Assembly (NCBI RefSeq): GCF_016428645.1
Contig: NZ_JAELXW010000001.1
Location: 124,001-188,000 of the forward strand
Direction of reading: 5' to 3'
Length of the DNA: 64,000 nt
Origin: Glycomyces salinus
Lineage (GTDB): Bacteria; Actinomycetota; Actinomycetes; Mycobacteriales; Micromonosporaceae
Part shown: positions 35,277-43,842 of the stretch, piece by piece
Layout: each line of letters starts with the position of its first letter
Numbering within the stretch: position 1 is the first letter of the stretch
The notes under the pieces: model-generated
What the model was told of the DNA's origin: nothing
What the model saw: the letters and a program-made list of their open reading frames with translations, nothing else
Databases searched by the model: none
Position numbers and translations under genes: made by a program

Positions 35277-35290
35277 GGATAGCGTTATCC
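35277..35290. promoter_or_regulatory. LacI-like operator in front of the GH42 gene
   Basis: GGATAGCGTTATCC is palindromic except for one central pair, with the central CG typical of LacI-family sites. It lies 15-28 nt upstream of the GH42 start, inside the 36-nt gap after the transporter genes. Confidence 0.45.
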
Positions 35291-35298
35291 AGTCCGAC

Positions 35299-36312
35299 TC
35301 AGGATTCTGTCAGTTCGATCCCGCGCAAGTCAAGCTCCTCGCTCCTGACGCAGCGGACCCCGCCTTCGAGGTCGACGGTGCCGGTGTCGCACCGTCCCGG
35401 TTCGGCGTACCGGCACCGGCCGGCGAAGGCGCAGCCCGCGGGCGGGTTCGAGGGGTCGGGCAGCTCGTCGGCCAGCAGGATCCGGCCGCCGCGGTCGCGC
35501 AGCGACGGATCGGGGACCGGCACGGCCGACATCAGCGCCTCGGTGTAGGGGTGGGCGGGCTTCTCGTAGAGCTCGGCGGTGTCGGCCAGTTCGACGATCT
35601 TCCCGAAGTACATGACCGCCACGCGGTCGGCGATGTTCTCGACCACCGAGAGGTCGTGCGAGATGAACAGGTAGGTCAGCCCGTACTCGTCCTGGAGTTC
35701 GCGCAGCAGGTTGAGGATCTGGGCGCGGACCGAGACGTCCAGTGCGCTGACCGGCTCGTCGGCGATCACCAGCTTCGGGTCCACGATGAGGGCGCGGGCG
35801 ATGTTGACGCGCTGGCGCTGGCCGCCGGAGAACGCGTGCGGGTACCGGTCCATGTAGTCCGGGGACAGCCCGACCCTGCGCATCATCTCGGCCACCCGGT
35901 CCTCCAGCTCCGAGCCCTTCGCCTCCCCCATCGCGACCAGGGGGTCCCCGATGACCTGCCGGAGCGTCATGCGCGGGTTGAGCGAGGAGAACGGGTCCTG
36001 GAAGACCATGCGGATCTGGCGGCGGTAGCGGCCCTTCTCGCGGTTCTTGAGCCGCGTCAGGTCATTGCCGTCGTAGCGGATCGACCCGCTGGTGGCCTCC
36101 TGGGCGCCGACGATGGTGCGCCCCAGGGTGGTCTTGCCGCAGCCGGACTCGCCGACCAGGCCGAGGGTCTCGCCGGACCGCAGGGCCAAGTCGACGCCGC
36201 TGACGGCGTGGTTCTCGACGGTCGTGCGGCCGAGGAGGTTCCGCCGCACCGGAAATCGCACGTGGAGGTCCTGGATGTCGAGCAGCGGCTCGGTCTCGGG
36301 TGTCGCGGTCAT
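35299..36312 (-). CDS. Opp-type ABC transporter ATPase (OppF-like)
   Basis: 337-residue nucleotide-binding subunit. Walker [18 protein letters not shown], signature AFSGGQRQRVNIARAL and Walker B KLVIADEPVSALDVS are intact, and the C-terminal Cys-rich oligopeptide-family extension (CAFAGRCRYAEPGRC) is present. With the preceding ATPase it powers import of the binding protein's ligand. The ATG overlaps the stop of the OppD-like gene by 4 bases. Genome context with a GH42 enzyme suggests an oligosaccharide rather than a peptide. Confidence 0.93.
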   Translation of the reverse strand: MTATPETEPLLDIQDLHVRFPVRRNLLGRTTVENHAVSGVDLALRSGETLGLVGESGCGKTTLGRTIVGAQEATSGSIRYDGNDLTRLKNREKGRYRRQIRMVFQDPFSSLNPRMTLRQVIGDPLVAMGEAKGSELEDRVAEMMRRVGLSPDYMDRYPHAFSGGQRQRVNIARALIVDPKLVIADEPVSALDVSVRAQILNLLRELQDEYGLTYLFISHDLSVVENIADRVAVMYFGKIVELADTAELYEKPAHPYTEALMSAVPVPDPSLRDRGGRILLADELPDPSNPPAGCAFAGRCRYAEPGRCDTGTVDLEGGVRCVRSEELDLRGIELTES

Positions 36313-37322
36313 GCTCGGTCTCCTTCGGACTGGTCGTCGTAGAGCACGCACTGCGCGGTGCGGCCGCCGTCGAAGACCACTTCGGGCGGCTCGTCGAGGT
36401 CGCAGCGCCCGGCGATCGCCTCGGTGCAGCGGGGGTGGAACGAGCAGCCCTTCGGGCGGTGCAGCGGGTTGGGGACGGTTCCGGGGATGGTCGGCAGGTC
36501 CCGGCCCCGGTCGCGGCCCAGGACCGGGACCGAGCGCAGCAGCGCCTTCGTATAAGGGTGCTTCGGATCGGCGAACACTTCTTCGACACTCGCGCGCTCG
36601 ACCACCCGACCCAAGTACATGACGGCGACCTCGTCGGCCATCTCGGCGACGACGCCGAGGTCGTGGGTGATGAACATGACCGCCATGTGGTTGCGCGCCT
36701 GTAGGTCCCGAATGAGGTCGAGGATCCGGGCCTGAGTGGTGACGTCGAGAGCGGTCGTCGGCTCGTCGGCGATCAGCAGCGCCGGCTCGGCGCACAGGGC
36801 GATCGCGATCATGGCGCGTTGGCACATGCCGCCGGACAGTTGGAACGGATAGGCGTCGACGCGCCGCTCAGCGTCGGGGATGCCGACCAGGCCGAGGAGT
36901 TCGACCGCCCTGGCTCGGGCGGCCTTCTTGTCCATGCCGGTGTGGATGCGCAGCGCCTCGATCAACTGAGCGCCGATCGACCGGAGCGGCAGCAGCGACG
37001 CGGCGGGCTCCTGGAAGATCATTCCGATGTCGTCGCCGCGCAGCTTCTGGAGCCGCGGGTCCTTGTCGTCGAGAGAGAGGACGTCGAACGGCTCTTCGCC
37101 TCCGTGCCAGGTCACGGTGCCCGAGTCGATGGACCCCGGCTTTTCGACCAGCCGCAGGATCGATCGGGCGGTGACGGACTTGCCGCAACCGGACTCGCCG
37201 ACCACGCAGAGGGTCTTGCCCGCCTCGACGGTCAGTTCCACGCCGTCGACGGCCCCGACCTTCCCGTCGTAGGTGTCGAAGCTGGTGTGCAGCCCCGAGA
37301 TCTCCAGTAGTGGTTCAGACAT
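36309..37322 (-). CDS. Opp-type ABC transporter ATPase (OppD-like)
   Basis: 337-residue ATPase. Walker [18 protein letters not shown], signature [18 protein letters not shown] and Walker [16 protein letters not shown] are intact. The signature has a Met-Cys where LSGGQ-type usually has Gln-Arg spacing, which is tolerated in OppD proteins. The C-terminal extension with CSFHPRC is typical. Middle of the uptake operon; its start lies 7 nt from the permease stop. Confidence 0.92.
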   Translation of the reverse strand: MSEPLLEISGLHTSFDTYDGKVGAVDGVELTVEAGKTLCVVGESGCGKSVTARSILRLVEKPGSIDSGTVTWHGGEEPFDVLSLDDKDPRLQKLRGDDIGMIFQEPAASLLPLRSIGAQLIEALRIHTGMDKKAARARAVELLGLVGIPDAERRVDAYPFQLSGGMCQRAMIAIALCAEPALLIADEPTTALDVTTQARILDLIRDLQARNHMAVMFITHDLGVVAEMADEVAVMYLGRVVERASVEEVFADPKHPYTKALLRSVPVLGRDRGRDLPTIPGTVPNPLHRPKGCSFHPRCTEAIAGRCDLDEPPEVVFDGGRTAQCVLYDDQSEGDRA

Positions 37323-37329
37323 CGCTCAC

Positions 37330-38472
37330 CTAGTGCTTGTACGGGTCGGCGGCGTCGCGCAGGCCGTCGCCGACGAAGTTGAAGGCCAGGACCACGATCA
37401 CGACCACCGCGCCCGGTATGAGCAGCCACGGGGCTCCCGAGAGGACGCTCCACTTGCTCGCCTCCTGGAGTTGCACGCCCCACGATATGGCCGGCGGCCG
37501 CAGCCCGAGGCCCAGCCAGGACAGCGCGGTCTCGGCCAGGATCATGGTCGGGATCGACAGGCTCAGCGCCGCGATGATGTGGGACGAGAACGAGGGCAGC
37601 ATGTGGCGGAACATGATCCGTCGGTGGCTGGAGCCGTCGAGCATCGCCGAGGTCACGAATTCCTCGCTGCGCATTGCGAGGAATCGGCCCCGGACCTCTC
37701 TGGCCAGGCCGGTCCATGCCACCAGCGCCAGGATCGTGGTGATGATGAAGTACCGCATCACCGGCCCCATGTCGACCGGCAGCGCGGCCGCGAGGCCGAG
37801 CCACAGCGGGATCGACGGCACGGCCATGATCAGCTCGATCAGCCGCTGGATGCCGTTGTCGATCCATCCTCCGAAGTAGCCCGACACCGCGCCGAGGACC
37901 ACGCCCAGCAGGAAGGCCAGCGCCACGCCGATGATGCCGACCGAAGCCGAGACACGGGTGGCGTACACCAGGTCGGTGAGCAGGTCCTTCCCGTCGGTGG
38001 TGGTGCCCAGCAGGTACATCGGGTCCTCGGGGTCCTCGGGGCCGATGAGGTGCCGGTCCCAGGGGATGAGGCCGAACAGCTCGTACTCCTCGCCCTTGAC
38101 GAAGAAGCCGATCTCGACCCTGTCCTCGGGGTCGGCCTCATAGGTGATGCGCAGGCTCCGCGGATCCTGCTCGGAGGTGTAGCCGTCGACGTGCAGGCCC
38201 CACTGGAAGCCTTCACCTCCGTCGGTGTCCCACAGCTTCAGCACCTGCGGCGGTGCGGCGGTGTAGTCCGAGTCGCGGTGCCGATCGTCGAACGGGGCGA
38301 GGAACTCCGTGAAGACGACCGCCACCAGCATTCCGATCAGCAGCCAGGCCGAGAACAGCGCGAGGCGGTGCTTCTTGAAGCCCCACCACACCAGTTGCCG
38401 CTGGGACGCGGTGGCGCGCTCGGTCTTCCTGTCGTCCTCGGGCGGAATTCCTTCGGTCTCTTTGAGGGTCAT
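37330..38472 (-). CDS. Opp-type ABC transporter permease (OppC-like)
   Basis: 380-residue inner-membrane permease with an unusually long extracytoplasmic loop after the first helix (about residues 60-175, rich in Asp and Glu), as in sugar-type members. The EAA-like cytoplasmic loop is seen near LAREVRGRFLAMRSEEFVTS. Six helices in all. Pairs with the OppB-like permease upstream; eight bases separate them. Confidence 0.9.
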   Translation of the reverse strand: MTLKETEGIPPEDDRKTERATASQRQLVWWGFKKHRLALFSAWLLIGMLVAVVFTEFLAPFDDRHRDSDYTAAPPQVLKLWDTDGGEGFQWGLHVDGYTSEQDPRSLRITYEADPEDRVEIGFFVKGEEYELFGLIPWDRHLIGPEDPEDPMYLLGTTTDGKDLLTDLVYATRVSASVGIIGVALAFLLGVVLGAVSGYFGGWIDNGIQRLIELIMAVPSIPLWLGLAAALPVDMGPVMRYFIITTILALVAWTGLAREVRGRFLAMRSEEFVTSAMLDGSSHRRIMFRHMLPSFSSHIIAALSLSIPTMILAETALSWLGLGLRPPAISWGVQLQEASKWSVLSGAPWLLIPGAVVVIVVLAFNFVGDGLRDAADPYKH

Positions 38473-38479
38473 CGTCGCC

Positions 38480-39475
38480 TCACCTCTGGTTTCCGAGTCG
38501 GATGCGGGGGTCGAGCCAGCCCAGCAGGAAGTCGGAGATCAGGGTTCCGATCACCGTGACGAGGCTGAGGACCATGATGATGGATCCGGCCAGGTACATG
38601 TCCTGCGATTTGAGCGCTCCGAGCAGGATCGGCCCGAGAGTGGGCAGGCCGAGGATCTGCCCGGTCACGATGTCCCCGACCAGCAGGACTGGGAGCACCC
38701 AACCGATCGTGGAGACGAACGGGTTGAGGGCCACCCTGAGCGGATACCGGCGCAGCAGCCGTCCCTCGGGGACGCCGCGGGCTCGGGCGGCGGTCACGTA
38801 CGGCCGCCGCAGTTCGTCGAGCAGGTTGTTGCGGATGACGCGGATCAGCCCCGCCACGCCGGCGGTGCCGATGACGATCATGGGGATCCACAGGTGTCCC
38901 AACAGGTCCAGCAGCTTGCCGAGGTTCCAGGACGCGTCGCACCACTCGGGCGAGCACAGCCCCGACGGGACCGAGCCGAACCAGGAGACGCTGAAGTAGA
39001 TGAAGATCAGCGCGATCAGGAAGTTCGGGGTAGCCAGTCCGAGGAAACCGACCGTCGTCGCGGCGTAGTCGCCGATCGAGCGCTGCTTGACCGCCGAGTA
39101 GATGCCGATGGCGAAGGCCAGCACCCAGGTGACGACCAGGGTGATGAGCGAGATGCCGAGCGTGGCGCCGAGGCGCGCCCCGATGACCTCCTTGACCGGT
39201 TTCTGGTGCTCGAAGGACATGCCCAGGTCGCCGTGCAGGACGATCTGCGAGAACCAGTGCCAGTACTGCTGGAATACGTTGCCGTCCAGGCCGTACCGCG
39301 CCCGCAGCTGCGCCACCTCGTCCGGCGTCAGTCTCGTGCCCTGCACCGCGTACCTCGCCTCGAGCGCGGTCACGAAGTCGCCGGGAGGCAGACTGATGAT
39401 CACGAACACGACCAGCGAGATCGCCAGCAATGTCGCCGCCATGTAGAACACACGGCGACCCAGGAATTGCACCAA
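38480..39475 (-). CDS. Opp-type ABC transporter permease (OppB-like)
   Basis: 331-residue permease with six membrane helices. The N-terminal QFLGRRVFYMAATLLAISLV is the classic OppB start, and RPYVTAARARGVPEGRLLRR is the EAA loop that contacts the ATPase. Second gene of the operon, 16 nt after the binding-protein gene. Confidence 0.92.
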   Translation of the reverse strand: MVQFLGRRVFYMAATLLAISLVVFVIISLPPGDFVTALEARYAVQGTRLTPDEVAQLRARYGLDGNVFQQYWHWFSQIVLHGDLGMSFEHQKPVKEVIGARLGATLGISLITLVVTWVLAFAIGIYSAVKQRSIGDYAATTVGFLGLATPNFLIALIFIYFSVSWFGSVPSGLCSPEWCDASWNLGKLLDLLGHLWIPMIVIGTAGVAGLIRVIRNNLLDELRRPYVTAARARGVPEGRLLRRYPLRVALNPFVSTIGWVLPVLLVGDIVTGQILGLPTLGPILLGALKSQDMYLAGSIIMVLSLVTVIGTLISDFLLGWLDPRIRLGNQR

Positions 39476-39491
39476 TGTCCTCTACCTCGAC

Positions 39492-41546
39492 CTATTTGTC
39501 CTCGGTGATGTACCACTGCTCGGGCGAGGCCGGTCCCGGCGTCCCGTAGGTCGGGTTCTCCGGCATGGGCCCGCCGACGTTCTTGAGCCGGTCGGCGACG
39601 ACGCACCAGCCGCCATGGCCCCGCACCGTGCCGATCGCGTAGAACTCCTCCTTGGCGATGTCCAAGATCTGCCCGAACAGCTCGTCGCGGACCGCCGGGT
39701 CGGCCTCGGTCTTGAACTGGTTGAGCAGGTCCCACTGCTCCTCGATGGGGGCCGGGGGCTCTGCGACCAGATCCTCCTCGGTCGAGCCGTTGGTGTAGAG
39801 CTCCGACCACTGGCGGCCGAAGAAGGCCCCGCCGCCCGCCCCGGCGGCCATGTACCAGTAGCACGAGGTGTGCTCGTCGATGTGGCCTCCGTCGCCGGTC
39901 CAGACGGTGGCGTCGTAGTCGAACTCGTTGATGAGGTTCTGCCAGTTCTCGCGGGGCTGGCTGTTGATGTGCATCGTGACGCCCGCCTCGGCCCACCAAC
40001 CCTTGATCATGTCGAGGGCGTCGATCCAGATCGTGCCCAGGAGGGCGTCGTCGGCTACGGCCATCGTGAACTCCAGTGGCGTGCCGTTCGGAGCCGTCCG
40101 AGTCGAGCCGGACAGCTCGTACCCCGCGTCGTCGAGGATCTGGTTGGCCAGGTCGAGGTCGAACTCGGTGTACTGGGTGGCGAACTCCTCGTCGTAGAAC
40201 CGCGATTCGGGCCTGGGCGCGGGCTGGCTGGGCTCGCCGACGCGGTTCCAGAGGACGTCGATGAGCTCCTGCCGGTCGATCGCGTGCGACATCGCGATGC
40301 GGAACTGCTTGTCCGAGAAGATTTCTCGCAGGCCGGCGTCGCGGTGGTTCAGGTTGAACCCGATGTTCATGTCGCTGGAGTAGGTCGACTCCAGCTCCAC
40401 GACCTTGTACTCGCCGTTGGCCTCGCCCTCGACGGCGTCGGCGCGGTGGGCGTTGTCGTTGAAGTGCCTCGAGTGGAACTCGTAGTCGCCGTTGATGGCG
40501 TGGGCGAACATCGTCTCCACATCGGAGGTGATGTCGAAGCGGACTTCGTCCATGTAGGGAAGCTGGCTGCCCTCCTCGTCGACCTTCCAGTAATACGGAT
40601 TGCGCTCGAACAGGGAGGACTCGGCGTCGGAGATCGGCTGCTTGCAGACCCACGGCAGTAGGGTCGGCAGGTCGGGGTTCTCCCACTGCTGGCTCCAGAG
40701 GTGACCCAGCGCGGTGAAGCGGGCGACCCAGCTGTCGTATCCCTCGTCGAGGGCCTCCTGCTCGGCGTTCTCGTTGTAGTCGATGTGGAACTGCTCGAGG
40801 TAGTGGCGCGGGTACATGGTGAAGCGCTGCCCGGAGACGCCGACCGCCATGTCCTCCTCGAACAGCGGTTTGGGGCTGCTGAAGCGGACGATGAAGGTGT
40901 AGTCGTCGACGATCTCGAGTTCGATGGGCGTGCCGTCGGCGGCGGTGAGCTCGCTCGGGACGGCCTCGGTCAGCTCGGTGTTGAGCGCGACGTCGTTGTA
41001 GGCGAATTCGACGTCGGCGGTGGTCAGCGGCTCACCATCGGACCACTTGACGCCCTCGCGGAGGGTGATGGTGAATTCGGTCGCGTCCTCGTTCGCCTCG
41101 AAGTTCGAGGCGATGTTCGGCCTGATCTCGGTCCAGTCGCGCGAGCGTTCGAGCAGGTGGCCGTCGTTGATGGTGCGCCACAGCCAGGGGCCGTCGGCGG
41201 CACCGGTGACGGTGGAGTTCCAGGTGCCTCCGTATACGCCCATGGATTCGGCGACGGTGACGACCTGCGGCTCTTTCGGAAGGCGCTCCTCGACCGGCGG
41301 GAGGTCGCCGGCCTCGACGCGCTCGGCGAGCATGGGGGCCTCGGAGCCCTTCTCGCCGCCTCCGCCGCCGGAATCGGAATCAGTGGAGAACCAGCCGCAT
41401 CCGGCCGCGGAGGCCGTCAGCGCGGTTCCGCCGGCGACGACGAGTCCGCGCCGGGTGACCGTGGGGTCGGGCCATGGGGCCGACCCGGAGCTCTTCTGGT
41501 TGCGCCTGTTGAAAAGCATGCTGGACTGGGGGTTGCGAGTGCTCAT
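39492..41546 (-). CDS. Solute-binding lipoprotein of the Opp-type transporter
   Basis: 684-residue family-5 binding protein. A Tat-type signal (TVTRRGLVVAGG, Arg 32-33) leads to a lipobox with Cys50 in ASAAGC, so it is probably a folded-export lipoprotein. The core has TITLREGVKWSDGEPLTTAD, the family-5 signature. It would capture the oligosaccharide (or peptide) that the GH42 enzyme then processes. ATG 41546 follows AAGGAG at 11 nt. First gene of the operon; two LacI-type operator candidates lie just upstream. Confidence 0.92.
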   Translation of the reverse strand: MSTRNPQSSMLFNRRNQKSSGSAPWPDPTVTRRGLVVAGGTALTASAAGCGWFSTDSDSGGGGGEKGSEAPMLAERVEAGDLPPVEERLPKEPQVVTVAESMGVYGGTWNSTVTGAADGPWLWRTINDGHLLERSRDWTEIRPNIASNFEANEDATEFTITLREGVKWSDGEPLTTADVEFAYNDVALNTELTEAVPSELTAADGTPIELEIVDDYTFIVRFSSPKPLFEEDMAVGVSGQRFTMYPRHYLEQFHIDYNENAEQEALDEGYDSWVARFTALGHLWSQQWENPDLPTLLPWVCKQPISDAESSLFERNPYYWKVDEEGSQLPYMDEVRFDITSDVETMFAHAINGDYEFHSRHFNDNAHRADAVEGEANGEYKVVELESTYSSDMNIGFNLNHRDAGLREIFSDKQFRIAMSHAIDRQELIDVLWNRVGEPSQPAPRPESRFYDEEFATQYTEFDLDLANQILDDAGYELSGSTRTAPNGTPLEFTMAVADDALLGTIWIDALDMIKGWWAEAGVTMHINSQPRENWQNLINEFDYDATVWTGDGGHIDEHTSCYWYMAAGAGGGAFFGRQWSELYTNGSTEEDLVAEPPAPIEEQWDLLNQFKTEADPAVRDELFGQILDIAKEEFYAIGTVRGHGGWCVVADRLKNVGGPMPENPTYGTPGPASPEQWYITEDK

Positions 41547-41656
41547 CGGTGAGCGCTCCTTCCGTGGTCGGTCGCGGCCGTGGGGCGGCCGAGGGGTTTC
41601 ATGGCCCTCCAGGAGGCCATGGCGACGGGGCCCGGCTCGAACCCCGCCGTCAAAAC

Positions 41657-41670
41657 CGAAAGCGCTTACA
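41657..41670. promoter_or_regulatory. LacI/GalR-type operator 1 of the sugar operon
   Basis: CGAAAGCGCTTACA (minus strand TGTAAGCGCTTTCG) has the perfect core AAGCGCTT and fits the LacI-family consensus well. It lies 111 nt upstream of the binding-protein start. Confidence 0.6.
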
Positions 41671-41687
41671 AAACTTCCGGAACGTAT

Positions 41688-41701
41688 CCGAAAACTTTCG
41701 G
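41688..41701. promoter_or_regulatory. CGAAA-type operator 2 of the sugar operon
   Basis: CCGAAAACTTTCGG, palindromic except for one central pair; the same word family as the palindrome at 27569. It lies 18 bases from operator 1. Confidence 0.5.
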
Positions 41702-41812
41702 TAATGACGGTGAGACTACGGCAACACATTTTTCGCGTCAAGCCTGGTCGACTCGTGACAAGATCACGATCGGATCACGATTGGCAATCGCATTCCACAA
41801 GATATCCCGTCC

Positions 41813-42307
41813 TCAGGACCGAAACTTTCGGCCGGAAGCCGGTCCGAGACGGTGACTTCCCCACAGACTCCGCATCACGAAGATCTTCTCGTCCAACCCC
41901 TCGTCAACGGCCAGGCCGCGTCCGGAGTATGGGGCGCGCAGCCGCCACGGCCCGCGCGCCGGGTCGACCGGGTAGAGCACCGGGACGGTGCGGCCGCCGC
42001 GGCGCTCCGCGCGGATGTCGGCCACGGCAGTCCAGCGCCAGCCGCACTCGCCGCCGCCGGCGATCGGGCGGATGCCGCGCTCGTCGACCACCACGCCGAC
42101 ACGCCGCGAGCCCCACACGGCCACCGTCCAGGCGATGACCACCGCCGCCAGGACGATCGCGCCCAGCGCCCCGGGCCGCCAGCGGCCGGAGACGGCCATG
42201 TGGATGACGGCCGGGAGGAGGGCGACCAGGCAGGACGGCGAGGCGATGAGGAGCGTCCGCGCGGCGATCTGGCGCGGTGTCGGCCGGAATGTGATCTTGG
42301 CAGCCAC
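41813..42307 (-). CDS. Membrane protein with a PH-like C-terminal domain
   Basis: 164 residues: two membrane helices (about 16-65) followed by a small basic beta domain with VGVVVDERGIRPIAGGG and GWRWTAVADIRAERR. The pattern is that of bacterial PH-like (bPH) membrane proteins of unknown role, and is similar to the neighbour at 42445. GTG start. Divergent from that neighbour. Confidence 0.7.
   Translation of the reverse strand: MAAKITFRPTPRQIAARTLLIASPSCLVALLPAVIHMAVSGRWRPGALGAIVLAAVVIAWTVAVWGSRRVGVVVDERGIRPIAGGGECGWRWTAVADIRAERRGGRTVPVLYPVDPARGPWRLRAPYSGRGLAVDEGLDEKIFVMRSLWGSHRLGPASGRKFRS
41819..41831. promoter_or_regulatory. CGAAA-type operator 3 (inside the PH-protein 3' end)
   Basis: CCGAAACTTTCGG is a perfect 13-nt palindrome, 270 nt upstream of the binding-protein gene. 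It overlaps the last codons of the next gene, so it could be chance or a remote operator. Confidence 0.35.
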
Positions 42308-42444
42308 CGCGTATCACCGCCGGACTCGAAGTGAGGTTCCTGATGTGATCGTGCCATGCGGGACCGGTACGTCAAGCGACAATCCCCCAGAAACCGGACC
42401 AGACCGGAGTACGACCCCAGGCGGCCGTGTGTCAACATCGGAAG

Positions 42445-42885
42445 ATGAGCTCAGCCGCGTCCGCCTCCTCGCCCCGCCTGCGCATCCGCCGCTCGGCGGC
42501 GGTGACAGTCGCCGCCTTCGTCACGTGGCTGACCGCCGCTCCCCTGGCGCTGGCGCTCATGGTCGAGCAGCCCTTCCTGCCGGCCCTGTCGATCGCGCTC
42601 GGCGCGGCGCTGCTGGCCGCGCCGATCCTGGTCTCGCTGTGGGCCTGGAGATCGGGCGTCGACGTCACCGCCGAGGGCATCGCGGTGCGCGGCCTGTTCT
42701 CCCGGCGGCACATCGCCTGGGAGCGCATCGACGGCTTCGCCACCGGCAACGAGGGCGTGGCGGCGATACTGGACGACCAGTCGCAGGTGCGCCTGATGCC
42801 GATGCGACCCGAGAACCTCCCCCAGGTACTGGAGGTGGGAGGCCAGGAACTGCGGGACGCTCCCCCGGCCGAGGACGAGCGCTAG
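42445..42885 (+). CDS. Membrane protein with a PH-like C-terminal domain
   Basis: 146 residues: two helices (VAAFVTWLTAAPLALALMV and LSIALGAALLAAPILVSLWAW), then a PH-like beta domain with VDVTAEGIAVRGLFSRRHIA followed by WERIDGF. It parallels the neighbouring 41813 gene and may share its origin. ATG 42445 chosen; GTG 42427 is possible. Its stop overlaps the end of the convergent dehydrogenase gene. Confidence 0.72.
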   Translation: MSSAASASSPRLRIRRSAAVTVAAFVTWLTAAPLALALMVEQPFLPALSIALGAALLAAPILVSLWAWRSGVDVTAEGIAVRGLFSRRHIAWERIDGFATGNEGVAAILDDQSQVRLMPMRPENLPQVLEVGGQELRDAPPAEDER

Positions 42886-43793
42886 TAACCGTCGCTGACG
42901 ACGTTCTCCAGCGGTTCCCCGGCCGCGAAGCGGCGGATCTGCGGCCCCACCGGGGCGTAGGCGCGCCCGATCAGTCCGTCGGTGGAGGCCCCGACATGCG
43001 GCGTGATCAGGGCACCCTCGAGGTCCCACAGCGGGTGTCCGGCCGGAAGCGGCTCGGGCTCGACCACGTCGACGGCGCACCGCAGGCGGCCCGAGGCGAC
43101 CTCGGAGACCAGCGCGTCGGTGTCGACGATGGGCCCGCGAGCGGCGTTGACCAGCAGCGCGCCGTCCTTCATCTGGGAGAGGAACTTCGCGTCCACCAGC
43201 CCGCGGGTGGCCTCGGTGAGCGGCAGGATGAGGACCACCACGTCGTGCTCGGGCAGGAGCGCGCCGATCTCGTCGATGCCGTGGACGCCATCGCGCGGGC
43301 GCCTGGCGACCTTCGTGACCTCGGTGCCGAGCAGTGTGAGGACGTCGGCGACCTTCTCGCCGATGTCTCCGGCGCCGAGGATCAGCGCCCGCTTGTCGGT
43401 GACGGTGGTGGTGAACTCGACCTTCCACTCGTGGTGGACCTGCTTTCGCGCGAAGAGGTCGAACCCTCGCAGGGCGGCGATGACGGCGCCGACGGTCCAT
43501 TCGGCGGTCACTCCGGTGTGGACTCCGCGGGCGTCGCAGAGCACGACCCCCTCGGGGACGGCGGGAACCCACACCTCGGCGCCCGCGCTGAGCAGCTGGA
43601 CCGCCTTGAGGTTCGGCATGTCCTCCAGCGGCGTGGTTACCTTCGACTTGGCCAGGAACGGCGGCACCCAGAACTCGACCTCGGCCGGGTCGGAGGGGTA
43701 GTCGCCGCGGCCCGAGAACACCTCGACCTCGACCTCGTCGGGCAACGGTCCGAGGAGTGGGCGACCCTCCTCGTGAGCGATCCATACCTTCAT
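42882..43793 (-). CDS. D-isomer-specific 2-hydroxyacid dehydrogenase
   Basis: 303-residue NAD(P)-dependent enzyme of the 2-hydroxyacid dehydrogenase family. The Rossmann motif is LILGAGDIGEKVADVL; catalytic Arg, Glu and His lie in NAARGPIVD, VDVVEPEPLPAGHPLW and ITPHVGA. Substrate unassigned; phosphoglycerate, glyoxylate or other 2-oxo acids are all possible. ATG 43793 chosen (MKVWIAHEEGRPLLG); the upstream frame is a shadow. Confidence 0.88.
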   Translation of the reverse strand: MKVWIAHEEGRPLLGPLPDEVEVEVFSGRGDYPSDPAEVEFWVPPFLAKSKVTTPLEDMPNLKAVQLLSAGAEVWVPAVPEGVVLCDARGVHTGVTAEWTVGAVIAALRGFDLFARKQVHHEWKVEFTTTVTDKRALILGAGDIGEKVADVLTLLGTEVTKVARRPRDGVHGIDEIGALLPEHDVVVLILPLTEATRGLVDAKFLSQMKDGALLVNAARGPIVDTDALVSEVASGRLRCAVDVVEPEPLPAGHPLWDLEGALITPHVGASTDGLIGRAYAPVGPQIRRFAAGEPLENVVSDGY

Positions 43794-43842
43794 CGGGCCC
43801 AGCCTAGTCGACGGCGGGACGTTCGGAACTAGGCTGGAGGCC

